The translations under genes and the position numbers were made by a program. Below are positions 1 to 15,534 of a DNA stretch of 64,000 nucleotides, piece by piece. Source of the stretch: Linyphia triangularis. Lineage: Eukaryota; Arthropoda; Arachnida; Araneae; Linyphiidae. The stretch is from assembly GCA_963978545.1 (NCBI GenBank), contig OZ021722.1, positions 38,519,365-38,583,364 on the forward strand, read 5' to 3'. The notes under the pieces were generated by a model. It worked only from the letters and a program-made list of their open reading frames with translations, was not told the DNA's origin and did no database searches. How positions within the stretch are numbered: the stretch's first letter is position 1; each line of letters opens with the position of its first letter.

Positions 1-3000
1 AGTGGGTTAATTAGTTCTTTGAAGATTTTGTCTCCTCAACTTTAGTAGGGGACGGTTTCAGGCATTAAATATTGCCAAATTGAACATATTTAAATTAATC
101 TTGGTATCTGGATAATAGAACATGAGAAAAAAGCTGATAAGTCAATAGAATCTTGTGTAAGATCGACCTTTGAGTGACAGTCCCAAAACTTGATAGAAAG
201 CTTTGCCATTGACAACGAGTGTACCCACAAAGTTTAAAAGTTTCAGCTCGATTGGATGACGGGAACTAGGTTTATTAGTAATAGGTGGAATCAATTTAAG
301 AGTGTCTAAAAGCGACAGTGACTGTTCCCAAAACTTGATAGAATGCGTTGTAATCGTCGTCGATTCTATCTGCCATATTTCAAGCCAATTAGATAAAGGC
401 AAGTGCTTTAATTAGGCCTCCTCAGAAGTGTCCATTAGTCACCCCAGATCACCCTAAAAAAAAACTCAACAATTAAAATCAAAAAGTGCCTTACAAATTT
501 TAAACCTACTTTAAAAAACACGTATTCTTAAACCAGTAAATGTGAATAAAATAATTGAAAATAATAGAGTAGCAATATAACATAGATAACATTGAAGGAT
601 CTTAAGGAACTACAACATTCAATAAATAGAAATAATTTGAATACTACGAGACGTCAAATGATTTTTTAAGTACAATAATTGATCTTTGTTATTTACTTTC
701 TGATGGTGAGGTTAATGCAAACTTTTTCACTAGATAACAATCTGCACTTGTCTTTTTATCACCATGCTCATCGATCAAATAGGTTTTCTAGTTAAAAGAA
801 AATAATAGTTAGATGACGTGTTTTCTTATCATGGTAAATCGAGAACGAAGTGCGACATTCCTTAACGTCAATAGATGTCATCAACTGACAAAGAGAAACA
901 GATTGAGGCATCAAACGCCCCCACCTGTCAATCAACAAAAGTACGCGGCGTCAATGTTGAAAATATCATACGAAGATGATTCATACCTTGCGATAAATTA
1001 TTGTCTGCTAGCAAAATTTAATTACTATTGAAAGTTCCATGATAGCTTAAAACAAATTTAAAATTTCGAAAATTTTAATATTAAATTACTTTAAATTAAA
1101 TTAATATTTAATTTTAAAACAACATAACATTTGGAAACTAATAAAAAAGTAGTTTAAAAAGTGTAATTTTTTAAACTAATGAACCGTTATAAAAATAAAA
1201 CATTCTACTTACCATTTTAACGGTTAGTTCAGCTTTCTATTATATCTAATTAGAACGCAATCTAATTAGAACATAGCGGTTTTTGTAAAAGCACTTTGAA
1301 TATATATTCCCATTTGTATCTTGAAAAATAGAAATAGCATTTATAAATATTTAACTTACATTTTTAAAAGAAAATTTAGCTCTTACTACACTTTTGTTTT
1401 TAAGATTGTTTCCAACTGTTAGTTTGTTGGATACACTTACAGATTATGAAACTACAAATAAATTTAGAACTATTTAATTAATACGATACGAAAATAAAGA
1501 AAACGCAGACGATAATAATAGGATAATAATTTTTTTTTTTAAATAAAAAAAAGAAAGGGGAAATATATATATATTGGAAAAATCCAGAAAAATTCTATTC
1601 AGCATATGAGCATGATAATGTTATTCACCACCGAAATGTTTGAACATGAGTCCATGCATTTCTCTGATTGGTTAATTGAATTTGAAATTCGTGTTAATTT
1701 TGAAATGATGTTTGAATGATGAATCGTGTTATTATGATATGTCAATTTTTTTTCATGCCAATGACGATTACTTGAAATCCCATTTCAAAAAGTCCATTTA
1801 TTTTTCTCAAATTGAATAAAACTGGCTAATGAAATGAAATTGTAAAGAATAATGAATGAAAATGCTTTAACTAACTAATTTTTCATCTACGCACTTGATA
1901 CTTCGTGACGTCATGTACCAGTAATTTCCAAATTTGTGAAATCTGTCCAAATTTGAAAAATTTCCAAATTTGTCAAATCTTCGCTGCTTGTTTGACATTT
2001 GTTGGAAAATAAAATTTATTTTTACAGTTATAATGTGATTAGTTTAAATTTTTTTATTTATTTTATTTATGTTGACGACAAGAAAATACCACAATAATGC
2101 CGTGAGCAAAGTCAGTGAAAATTAATCAAATATAAAAATAATTGTCTATTCCTACATTAATTTGTAAAATTTATTAACATATTTTTACGATTTTCAATTA
2201 CTTTTGAAACTTAATCTAAGGACAATTATAAAAGAAATGAAATTATGGTTATTTTTAATTACATAAAAAATCGTTTTCCACATAATTAATTTCTATAAAG
2301 TAATTAAAAGAACAGTGACACAATAGGAATATTTCCTTTGGTATGTAAAAATCATTTTCATATCTTATATTAAATATCTTCTATTGCATGTGTAAATAAT
2401 TTTGAAATTTTTTTAAAGATACTGAAAACAATAAAACCAGTTTTAAGCTAAGAAGGAAATTATGCATATTTAAAAAAAAAAAACTACTGCAGCCGTTGCG
2501 AATAATGAATATTAAAGATAAATCCAATGTTATGTCCCTAAAAAAAAGGAAATGTCATTTATTTTGGGAATTTTTTTTTTTTTAAATAAATGTATAATGA
2601 AAGTTCAGACACTTCCTTACTTACACAATTTGTTTTTCATTTTTATTTCATATGATGTTTTGGGTCCAAAGAAAAAAATTTAAGAACTTGTAAAAACACA
2701 AGAATTTCACTCCACTAATTTTCAGCAGCCTCAATAATAGGCATATTTATGATCTAATTTTTTCCTTTTGTGTTATTTCATTAAAAAAAATATGTAAAAT
2801 GACAGGAATTTTTATAAAAAGAATGGGTAAATTATGTGGATCCATGTGAATGTTAATGAACATTTCTAGAATAATTTTTTTTAATTTTTGATATTAAAAT
2901 AGATACTTTATTTTAAGAAACACAAGTTTATGGTTATTACCTATACACAACACAAACAAGGGACAATTTTATTCTAATTTAATAGAATACCTTTAACTAA

Positions 3001-5466
3001 TCCTTAAACAGGATTTCTGCAACTTGAGAATTTCAAATGACATTTTGTGAATATTGAAAATAAATATCAAAATTTTTTAACTTAACATTTTTTAATCATA
3101 AGTATTAATTATAATAAGTTTACAGAAAATCTTTTGGTATTTATAAAAAATAGTATTAAACAAACATTTTTATATAACTCAAGCTGATCGCAAAATATTT
3201 ATATTATAAAACATACACTTTATGAAAGGTTTTTATAAAAAATAAAATATTGAGAGTTATGAGTCATTTAAATACAAAATACATAAATGTTCTTAAATAA
3301 AACAGACCTTAATATCACTTTTTATATTTAATGTAGATAGTTCAATTCTTTTTCCAGTGATCGCGATCGTAATGGGTGAAGAACATTGAAATATTAATAT
3401 TAGATACCAATACTTAGCATACCTATTACAAACTTCGTTTATAATTTCTACTTTTTTTAAAAAAAATTCACAAATCAAAACGAAAGAATACATAACGGAA
3501 ACCTTTTTAACTTTCCGTGAGTTGTAAATATCATCAATAATATTGATAATAATTTGACATTTTGGTATAATAAGCATTTCTGAACAAACATTTTGTGGAT
3601 AAACACAAGTATATTTTCCCCCAGTTGTTATTCAACTTAAAGCATCTACAATAATTATTGATTACAGTTATTCAAACAATGATCTTGAAAAACCTGGCTT
3701 TGTCCTTTAAACTTTCAAAAATAAATCTAGTAAGTCTAAAAATAAATTGAAATATATTATAAAATATATGTCTTTAGTAATTTATACAGGAACTAATTAT
3801 TTTCAATAGTTTAAACGAAGCACCAAAACGTGGGATATAATTTGTTTTGCGCAATTATTATCTATAAAATTAATCTAATGAATAAGTCGGTATGCATTAT
3901 GAAAGTAAAAAAAATGTGTAAAAGAAATTAGTTGGCTAATAAAATAATTAAAGTATATTGAAAACTTGATATCTTGAGTAAAATGGAAATTGAGAATATC
4001 ATATTATAAATTAACTGTAATAATTTTAAAAAAATATATCTTTCTAAAATATATGATATATTTTATTATTTATACAGTGAATGGTTTCATTTAGTAAATT
4101 CCTATTGCATATTTTCTATAGTTTTAACATAATCATTTTCTATACAATGCTTACAAAAAAAAAAATCTCTATAATTACTGGGGAGTTCCCAAGACAATTC
4201 CTAGAACTCCGGTTTTCCTCAAGAATCCCAAACAGGTCATGGGTTTCTATTGCAATGTATAATTACTACCTAAGAGTTTTAATTTGTGTCCGAAATATGT
4301 AATTACCAAGTGATTAATTAATAGTGTCTTAATCCTAGCTACAAATTACTAGTTCAGAATATTCATGATTTCGAAATCAATTTCATGACCTCATATCCTA
4401 TAAATATAATTTTCACCTCTTAATGAAATTAAATCAAGATGTTTGTTATTATTATTTTTTTTTAAATAAGTAAATAACATGCAAGAAAATTAGATTTATT
4501 TCATTATTTCTTGAGGGACAAGTTGTTTTTAAACTAACCAAATGCATAATTATCCATGGTAAAGATATTTATAAACTATTTCTTTACAGCTTATGTGTAC
4601 ACTGCATATAAAATTTAAGTTAAATAAAATGCTGTTATAAGACATTTGAAATTGTCCGTGTTCCAAAATGTGAAACATTGTTTAAAAGAGTTTTATCTAT
4701 TATTTTGACCCTTAAAGAAAAGCCTTTTGTATTCAATTTCCATTAGTTTTGTATATAGATTTTTGTAGACCTCAGTAATGTTTTAAAAAAACTAATAATT
4801 AAAAGTATCGATTTCTATCACTATAGACATTATTCTGTGGTTATATGTAAAATTGTAAAAAACAAAGGAATAGAGTTAGAACACTTTAAAGAATTATTTT
4901 TATCGAAAAAAAATGTGTATGAGTATTTTAACATAAACGTAACTTTAAAAAAAAAACTAATGATTTGTAATGTTGGAAATTTTTTGCTTTGGATTATTCA
5001 ATAGAGCCATAGCAACTACAAAAATTGAAGGAAAATAAAAATAGTTTAGTTAAATAAAACATTTGAAATTTTGTTGCTATTCAACCCACATATTCTAACT
5101 AAATTATGATAGTGGAATAAATATGTAATAATTTAAACCATTTTGAAAATTAAACCTAAAAATAATGGCGCAGTATACATAACACAGAATATACATAATT
5201 CACAGAAATTAAGATAATTGGTTTAAAACCAATTTTAAACTTTACTTTTACAGAATGTACCGATCATAAAAAAGTTTTTAAAAATTCAATACCTTTTTAT
5301 TTATAGTTGAAATAGTGAATAAAATAAACCAAAATGGAATGTGTTTTTTACTTTTTTTGGTTCGTTGAAAGGTGATTTAAATAAAGTTTCAAAGTTGTGG
5401 TTATATTCATCCTATTTTAAGAATAGTAAAGCTTTTTAATCCATATTTTTGTGTTTTTTGTTTTAG
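1..5466. other. AT-rich region with no supported gene
   Basis: I see no exon, RNA gene or clear transposon here. The sequence is AT-rich with many short A and T runs. It ends at the polypyrimidine tract and AG acceptor of the first recognised CLIP exon, so at least the 3' portion is most likely an intron of that gene; the CAP-Gly exons would lie further upstream, outside the window. A motif of about 27 bases around CCAAAACTTGATAGAA occurs twice, near 180-205 and 325-350. Confidence 0.6.
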
Positions 5467-5517
5467 GATTCAGACAAAGAGAATGTCAGTCAACAGGGAT
5501 CAACACAAAGTTCGCAG
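5467..5517 (+). CDS. CLIP1: CLIP exon 1 in window (phase 0-0)
   Basis: Acceptor GTTTTAG and donor GTTTGA, which is a weak donor. It encodes 17 polar residues, DSDKENVSQQGSTQSSQ, which do not look like coiled coil. Both ends are phase 0, so it could be skipped without a frameshift. It is the least certain exon of the series. Confidence 0.6.
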
Positions 5518-7327
5518 GTTTGAAAACATTTTGCAATTTTCTGTGGTGCAATAAAAAAACTGTCTAAGTACAATTATTTATAGGATAGTTTATAGAAATG
5601 TAGGCTTTATTTTCAGTTTTCGAACAGTAAGTTTTTATTTTATTTTGTAATTTCAGTATACCTGTTATTATAAATCGTACGTAAAATTACTGACTTTAGT
5701 ATTTATATGTGTACCCAATATATTTTAATACAATGATAATCACTCAAGTAGCACAACGGTATTTTCCAATGTCGGAAAGATTGGTCAATCATGCCGAAAC
5801 TCGAGCATCTTTCCATAATACACGAAATTTAAAAAAAAAAAAATATGTCAAAAACATCATAAAACACATTTTTACCCTTCTGTCCTTTCTTATAAAAATA
5901 TATTTCATTTTTAAAACTCTTCCAACCTTTTAATACATTTTACCCAGCACTTGGCTAGATTGGCCAAAATCCGTTGTAGCTGCCATTCTACAAGGATCCC
6001 CATTGAGATAAGCCAATGTTGAGAGATATTGGCCTGCGTATTTGTGCTAATGGGGTAGTTAATGATTGATAAAAAGAATTAAAAGTACTCTAAACTCGAT
6101 AAATTTCCAACTACTCTAATGAGGTTTTAAAAATCATACTAACCCAATTTTTTAGAGGACGCTAAAAAAAAAATTATTGTAAAACAGCTCTTAAAATTGT
6201 GCTTCTTCCAAAATCTGTTTTAATGCTGTTGTTATGCTCTCGATAATTGTTTTATATAAAAAAATATCGCAATCGAGCAAGATTCAATTACGTGTTTATT
6301 AATGATTCTACGCATAATTGTAATGAGTTTCATAGTAATTTTAAGTAGACATTGAGCAGTTTTAAAATTTAAAAAAGATTTTTTGAAACGCAATAATGTA
6401 CAACTACTTTTGGCAAATTCCCTTTCCCCTTAAGTTAACCCTTACAAATCGCTGTCACATGCCACAGTGTGTTTGGTTTTTATTACTTCGTTTGAACCTA
6501 AATTGGCTGTGGCACGTAAGGCAACATGACAAACACTTTTAATTATATAATTGTAGTGTCATTATCTGTTTTAAAAGTATATAACAAATTGATATTGATA
6601 GAATGTGCTTTGGGCTTCTAGATCCCACTTTTAAACTGTCCCTAATTTAAGCATACAAGTTGTAATTCTTTCCAGAAATATTGAGGTCTTATTTGCTATT
6701 GCATAAATTTAAACATAGTGTTGTGTTCAAACAAATATAACTTATGTTTGTATTTAATTAATACAGGATGATCAAAGGAAATACAGCGAGGAAAGCGAAA
6801 AACGAGCTCAAAGACTTCGCCAACTGCTGGAGACGGCCGAAGCGGAGAGAAGAAGCTTGGCGACCAAACTCGAAGAAGAACGCAAGTATGTGGTAGCGAG
6901 ATAATTCATCATTAAAGTTTAAACGACGTTTTTAAATCTAGCTAAAAAAAATTTAAATATCCATTGATTAAATAAAAGTTTTTTTTTTTTTTTTTTTCTT
7001 TGCAAAAAGCGAATAAATTATTTCCCCAAAATCCTCATTCCAAAATACCATAAGCTCCTTTATAAATTTTAATTCATTTTCACTGGTTTATGTTAATAAA
7101 AGTGCATAACAGAATTATGCGAGTATATTTCATTTTTATTTCATTATCCTTTTGGAAAAAAAATAGAATTAATCTATAATACCTTTTTTTTAAATGCAAT
7201 AAAGGTACTGCATATGCCACCATATTTCTTGAAATTTATAACATTTTATATTGTTTATCTTCAATTTTAACTCTGAAATGTGGCAATTGAGTATTTTAAA
7301 AAAAAAAAAAAATCTTACATTTTTAGT

Positions 7328-7363
<36 letters not shown>

Positions 7364-7607
7364 AATTTGTGTCGATTTTTTTTTAGGAAAGTTGAAGAAT
7401 TGGAATTCCGAATAGAAGAAGAATGCATTGGAAAAGACGATTTGGAGGTAATTTGACTCGATACACATTTGTCTTATTATCGAAAATTTTTTGAAATGCA
7501 GAGTATTGCTTAAAAGTTTAGTTCATTCCAAGCAAAATCTCATATTTTTAGTTTAATTTCTGAAAGTTAAATTTCCTAATTAGAGTTTTTGTATGTCCTT
7601 ACATTGA

Positions 7608-7643
<36 letters not shown>

Positions 7644-9708
7644 ATGTTCTACCTCTTGGGAATAAAAGTTGCATATTTTAAGCATATTAACTGTATTGTC
7701 TAAGCATTGACTGAACAAACATCGATGGGATAGTGTTATACTTGTATTATACAGAGCTAGATTTATAGCATACCCTTCATGAACTATACTTATGAGCTTC
7801 AAATGTACTTGATAAGGAATTACCAATATTGGTTCATTTGGATTTAATGTTAATCTTTATCGCTTCCTCTTGTCCAGCTGTTTTCGTAGAATTTAACTGA
7901 AACGTTACAACTATATGAATTTCATGCGGTTTGTTCAGTTTTCTTTTGAGCAATCACTATGTTTATTTTTCTAGTGAACTCGATAATAGCATATTTAGTG
8001 TTCTTAAAATTAGTTCTTGGAATTGAACGCGCGACGTTTTATTACCATTGGAAAGGAACTCTCATTGGTGGGAAATCGTTACTTCCAATAGTTTTCCTCC
8101 TTTATAATGAAGCTCATGTTTTAAAGTTATACATCATTTAAATCTTTGGCCCCCTATTGTACTGTACCATTCTGTTAAAATTAATATTTTATGGGAACTG
8201 AATAAAGTGCAATCCTTTAATAAACTTCCAATGAACTAGAAAATAAAGTGAATACTCAAATGTTACATTAGCCTAATTTTCAGCAAAAGATTAACAGGGT
8301 GTCAAATATTAAAAGTCCGATGTCACAGAAACACTAAAATTATGAGTGAAAACATTTTTACATTTAGCCATTTCTGTTAAGTTATTTAAAACAAAATATA
8401 ATTATATATATCTGTGTGTTGATGAAAATAAATAATGTAGGAAATTTAAAATTAGTTGTTCCTGAGAATTTAAATGGTAATAGAGATGGATCAAAAAGAT
8501 ATATATAACCGCAATCAAATCTTCAATCAATTTCCTAAAACCTCGCAACGATATTAATTTAGAGATTTATACTATTAAAATTGATCGAACTGAGCAACTG
8601 AAAATTCAATAAAATTTTCCTCAAATGCTGCAAGTCCAAGTGTATAAATTGCAGACAAAGGCTTACATTATTTATACCAAAAGAATGGAATAATGTTAAT
8701 TAATATTGCTTTAAGTTTCGGTTGGTGAAATCGTTCATAGTGAACAGAGCAAAAAAATAAAGATTATTCATTATTAAAAGTATCCTGTCTGAAACCTGTA
8801 GAAATTATCCTATCTAGTAAAATTTTGTATACTTGTACTTCTGAGATGATAGAAAAATCATGTTTTTAAAATAAAAATCTGTCATAAAAATCGTCTACAT
8901 TTTCGCAAACAGCGCTTCAATAACAGTTTTAGAGGATATATTCAAAACTCTAATGTATTATTGTCATTTTGGCTAAAACTTCATTTACAACTCTCCCAAT
9001 GAGGCCAATCTTCAAAGTTAATTTCCAAATTATATTTGTTCTTAGAGTTCTACAATCCAATCTGGTGCTGAAAGTTTGATCTGATAATTATTTATATCTC
9101 ATTTTCTCATGATCTCAGTTGTAAGTTTGCAAAATTTTATGATGATCTGTTGATACAAGCTTCATGCGCTTTTTAACAGATATACTTCAATTATGAATAA
9201 CCGTGTACATTTTGATAAATATAATTCTGATCATTACTTGGTGTTATTATTTTGGTAAATTGTTATACGTTTCAATACTTAAAGAAACTATACTTGGAGC
9301 TTTAATCAATTTATATATGTCTGCTTCCGATTTGCTTTTTTCAGGCAGAGAGGGAGAAGGAACGTCGTAAGATTGAGGAGTTGCAAAGATGTCTCGATCA
9401 GGAGAAGAGGAAGAGTGAGATGGCGGCGAGAGGAGCCACTCCTGTGAGTAATAACAAACCCACGTTTCAATTGGAATCATCTTTGACTCACTCGAATTGC
9501 TTCTTATCAGAGCATCCTTCTCTTGCCCACGATTACGTGATAAAATTTGACTAGAAGATTACTTGAAAGAAAACGTTTTACCACTTAAAAATTGTTTGGG
9601 AGATAGCGTATTAAATAGTATATGAATTCGAAAGAAACGAATGTATTTTAGTTTCCAAAATGATGTGCAAAACACGATAAAGAAAATAATTTTATAGACT
9701 GTCTGTGC

Positions 9709-9744
<36 letters not shown>

Positions 9745-12700
9745 AGAATTTTCTCCTTTTGATCAAGCTTATTTAAAGAAGACGTGAGCCTCTATTGAAT
9801 GCATGTTTTCAATTTTTATGGCATTTTTATATAATTTGTCAGTAATATATTTAGAAAAACATTAGCATATTAGATTATTCGAGATATTTTGCTTTATATG
9901 ATGTTTAAAGCATCGTGAATTTCTTCAAAATATATTTTTATTTTCAAAATATTTCATAAAAATAATCTCTACATTTGCATATATATTTTTAACATTTCTA
10001 CAGCCAAGGAGAATAATTTGCATGAGAATAATTTCAAGAAAATTGCACGCATCATTCAATCAATATTTAACAATACTCACTCAGAAACTCTTACACGTAT
10101 TTTTCTTAAAATGTGTTAGTTATGAAATATTCAATCTCAAACATAATTAGTTATCGGAGATTTAATTATCTCGATAAGTGTTCTCTACTTAACCGCAAGA
10201 TTAAGCATTTTATCATTATTATACAGATTTTTATAACTGTGGCTTCAACGCTAGGTTTTAAATTTATTACAAATAATAAAATATTGAATGGTCACGGAAG
10301 GACGGTTATAAATTATTATCACAGAAATAATTAGAAAAATATCAATCTTAAGATAAAAGAAGATAAAAGTCTTTTACAAAGTTAGTCTATACTATTTTAC
10401 CTATGAAACTTGATTAAAAACCGGTTTAATGATATCGTATTTATGTACTCTGTTTAAAATGATTTCTATTTGTTGCAGGATAGTATACTAAAAGATGAAA
10501 CAAAAAGGTTAAACGAAGAATCGAAGACACTACGTGAGAAATTAAGACAAGCAGAAATCAAAATTCGCGAACTGCAGACAATGAAACAGGTCAGTTCAAC
10601 ATGCGAAGAGAAGCAGAAAACACTTTTAAGTAACAAATTAAATTTATTTGTTTTTCCCTATACATCATTGCTCGAAAAAGAATATCGATATTTTAATAAG
10701 AGCATAGGTCAATATGTTTATTTTTTGGCTAGTTTATTTACATTTTTTTTTAAGCACACGTATCGATAAAGAACTGAAAATCTATATTTCTTAATACATA
10801 TTTAAACTTATTTTTCATTTTAGGAGTAATTTTTAAAAATTTTACATAATTAAAACCTGTCTATTACCTAATTAATACAGCTATAATTTGCTCATTTATG
10901 CCTTCTACAAAACTGTGCCTTCCTGCAATGTCTTTGAGTTAAATGTTCGTTTTCCTGTAGCCTAAGCCTTCTACTCCTCTGCTGAAGGCAGATGAGCTAA
11001 TGAAGAAGGAAGAAGCTCTTCTCCAGGCTCAGCTCAGCCTTGACAATAAGAAGAGAGAAGTACAGAACTTGCTGGACAGAATGGCGGAATTGGTAAACAA
11101 AATCATGATGGCATTTTTTTTTTAATATATCTATTCTGGTAATTAAACACCTAAACTAATATTCAATAACCAGCCAGGGGGTTTAAACTTTAAGCCCTTC
11201 ATGGTGAGTCTCTCCATTAGGGCATTTCAATGACCTAATATCAGAGTTCAACTATTAAAAGTTTTGCTGTCTTTAAAAGTTTAAAGACACTTCTGTGAAA
11301 TCACATTGAATTATCGTCTATCCAATAATGAGACATCCAGCAAAATTAAAACTGTCGAATTAGTAAATTTGGTCAAATCATGAAACCTCAGTATTTTACT
11401 GGTAGGTTTTAATTAAATTAATACTTTATAAAAACATGTTGCTCAAGTCCCTACACTCCAGATTATTCAGCTATATTTTATTACCTCACTGCAATCTATT
11501 TTTCCATTCAAACTTGTCTGAATAATGAGATATACCATTTAAAAGATTGAATTGCTGAATATTTAAAACTGTTTATCTCAAGAAAGCCTGAATTGGAATT
11601 ACTATATTCATTTGCTCAGGCCAAAGAATTAGTACAAAATGTCATATCATACATATGTTTAAAAAAACGCTGTGCTGTAAAACGGGTACATGAAAATTAC
11701 TTTAACTTAATAATTGTAATCAATGATGTGCGTTTCATATGACCTAGCAAGTTTGATAGCTTAGTTTATCAAGTTACGAAAAAAGACAATGGGTTTTGTT
11801 ATACTTATTTAAAATGTGCATGTTTATCAATCAACATAAAAGACAATTGGCTTTTATATACGTATTTAAAATGTGCAATTTAATTTAAATTAGCCATTTA
11901 CATTCAACTACATTTCAGGAAAAAGAGTTGGAAAAGAACAAAACTCGTCAGGCGAGACAATTGGATACTATTGACGGTAATGAAATCGTATACAAATTTG
12001 TCATAGATTGTCATAATTTTATTGAAATTTGTTGCATTAAAACGCAATGTATCCTTTAAATTTGTTGGATTAAAACGCAATGTATCCTTTAAATTTTTAT
12101 GAAAAAAAACTCAAATTTTCTCTATTAGTTTCAAAGTTTTTTCATGAAAGACTTTGCAACTTTTAACATAAAATGATTTATATTACATTGATTGCAATAA
12201 CTTTAGTGGTTATATTCATAAATTTTATACTATATCTCAAAAACTATAATTGATACGAAAACATTTCAATTACAAAAGTGCTGAACGTCTTCAATTTAGC
12301 ATGAAATGATGTCCTACTTGTAAAAAAACTTAATTAGAAGTTCTGAAATGCAAATATTTCTACTATTAATACCCAGCATAAATGGCTTAAGGAATTAAAA
12401 CAAAAATGTATTCAAATAGGTAAACGCAATGCGAAATAAAACGGGAAATGAAACTCAGTCCTAGAAACTTTTAAAGCACCTTAGAAAAAAAGAATATCGT
12501 TTTAGCTTAAATTAAAACTAACTTTGTGTAACGGATGTGCGGTAGCTGATATAACTGTAGCTGTGGGTGTATTATGCGGACATCTGGTTTTGACGTCCAA
12601 CGTAAAATATAGTGAAAAAAAAAAAACTGTCCTCCGTATATACAAGGGTGTACCAAAAATGTAACGCTTTTGATTGCAACTTTTATTATTTTAGTAGTAA

Positions 12701-15487
12701 AACTTTTATTATTTTAGTATTTGGCAAAGTAGTTGAGTTTTGAATTTCATGTTTTCGGTCGAAGTTGTGAGTGCTTTCTACCGCATAAAAAAAAAAGAAT
12801 TGACCAAAATTGTTTGACCACCTGTTACTACGGTAACCGCTAAACATGAACATAACCACAAACATAGATAACACATGTGAGCAAGCTTAACTTATTTTAA
12901 TAAGTTGGAATAATGTACAGAAATAGAAACGAGGGAAGGACCGGCCTTTTAGTGCCAATTTCTATCGCACAATTTGCTTAATTTCATATTGAAATTTTCA
13001 TTGATTCACATAGGGATTTCGGGCTTTTAGTTAAATTATTTTTACAACTGAAGCATCTTTTTGTGTAACACCGCAGACTCTCATCTCTTATGTAATTAAC
13101 ATGATTTCACTATCTTTCATAACCTTTGAAATTACAAATTACGAGGATCATCACTAGAAGTGCTGCAACCACTCTTAGATAATATCGCATGCCTATTTTA
13201 CTCTGGGTAGACACTTGTTAATTAAATAGCTTCATTTAGTTCAAAAATTATTTCAGTGTTTTGAGACTTAATTTTTGAACTCTTTATATCACCCCACTAA
13301 TATAAGCTTAATTACAATAAAAATGTCACTTTAGACATTTTCGAAAAATACTATCCAATCACGTTATAACCGTGTAATGCAGTTTGTCAAATAGTACTTC
13401 TATATATTCTGTGTGTATATTTGTAGAATTTATTAAACAGTCCCATTATCACCAAAGATAAGAATTAAAAGATAAAATTTTAAAATACATATAAAGTTGT
13501 TAACTTCAATGTTGCAGTTGTATTCGTAACTAAATCAAAATAAGCGTTATTTTCTGTGTTTTCTTTTGCAGATTTGAACGTAAAACTTCAAAAGTTTGAA
13601 ACCAAATGTGTTAATCTGGGAGAAGAGTTACACGCTTCTAAAGAAAAGACATTAGGTATAAAATGCTGTACCACAAATATAATATTCTTATCTTTAATAC
13701 AGTATTAATTTGTTAAATACTCCTACAAATATGTTATACTGTGCTGAATTCATATGTAAAAGTATTGTATTAAATATAAATTTCTGTATTTTATAACTAT
13801 TTTTTAGAAAATCTTACAAAATTTCTTTAAAAATTATAATGGTTTTTTGTAAAAATCTTTTTAATGTTGATAATTGCATTTTTATTTACTTATTGACATT
13901 TAAATACCATTTTTGCTCTATAATATTTTAATTGTGTAAATTTATATTCAACTTCTGATTAAAGATTATATGAAATTTCGATGCTGTTAATCTACATTTG
14001 TTGCAAGTAAAAAAAATTTTGCTATTAGACAATAAATTTAAGTTATGACAGATATAAATGCATATGCTTCCAATAAGTGATCACTACAAACTAAACGCTA
14101 ATTCAAACAACATTTATAACAGTGGAAAAAAGTACAATTTTCATTTTTGCGATTCCAAAACCATTTAATAGAAGAATTTCTTTTATCTCAGAAATGGAAC
14201 GTCGACTACAAGCTTCTCAAGAACAAGTGAGTCACTTGGAGGGTGATAAGAAACGTCTTGAACAGCAACTTGTGTCTCCTGAATCCACACCCAAGGAGCA
14301 GGCCCTACTTACTAGAGTACAGGACAGGGAAAAGTGAGAGCTCGTTTTAAAGTATTATTCAGTTCGTCTAACTTCCAAGGTTTAGTCCTACATCCTATTC
14401 AACTGTGTTCTGATAGTACTTTTCCCTCAAATCAAAACAGAGGAGTCTCCGCAGATTAGATTTTTTAAATGTTAAAATCTTCAACAAATTCTATTTTAAA
14501 AAATTAGGTGTGTAACGAAACCCTTTCAGAAATCATGCAAATTCATATCTCTATCCAAAACACACATTTTTGAGGATTTGCTTTCCCACCTTTGCGACTT
14601 ATACTTTTTAAAATTCACCCTGGAGAACAGAAATATCTTTCACTCATCACAGTATACTTTAAACATCTTACGCTCTTGATTAATAGTGATTAAATAGTTA
14701 AAGTTTAAAGACTTTATAACTAAGGCTAGAATATAATTTTTGCTCATGATAGAAAAGAAAATTCTCTAAAAGAATAATGTCATTAAAGAAGCTTTAATGC
14801 TTTGTCATACACTTGTTTCCCCTCACTAGATTTGTTTTAATCTTGAAATTCATATTCCTGAAAAAAAGCCTTACAAATTGCATTAGTAGAGTAGAGGTGT
14901 CGTTGTGGAGATATTGAAAATCTACTTTTCCCCAAAATATGAAATTTAATCTTAATAAATTTCATACGTTTTACAAATTTATGTTAATATTTTATTGTGT
15001 CCTCCAATCTTCTCACTTATGAACTAAACTGCAGATAGATGTAAAGAAAAATACTTCATAGCATGCCATAAATACAATAGTTAAGGGAAATTGAAAATTT
15101 GGGTGAAAAAGTAACAGAAGAAATGGAGGACCCGAACAACAATAAAGAAGATGAAATAGTTTCTATGGAGACGAAAGATACGAATACATCAGTCATGTAC
15201 TTTCCTACGAATCTATATTTATTACCACACCCAAACATCGGATGTATTATCTAAATTGGTTGAGTTGATTAAATTACTGACAAAAAGGATGTTACATACT
15301 CCATTCTTACTAATTGCAATAAATAAAAGCATTGATCATAAATAACTAATTAGAAGTATTATAGGTCTTTTGGTGACTCATTGGGATATATGTCTCACTA
15401 AAATCAGTTCTTGGAAAAATAAATAACGTATATACAATTTAAAATTGTTTTTTGTAATTACCTACGACAAAATATTTTACGAACTAA

Positions 15488-15534
<47 letters not shown>

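Noticed and set aside
142..402. 86-codon minus-strand open frame near the window start
   Set aside because: No recognised motif and no splice context. A short repeat inside it explains part of the frame.
12640..12900. Mariner-like end GGGTGTACCAAAAATGTAAC
   Set aside because: No opposite end or transposase was found, so it is only noted in the intron description.
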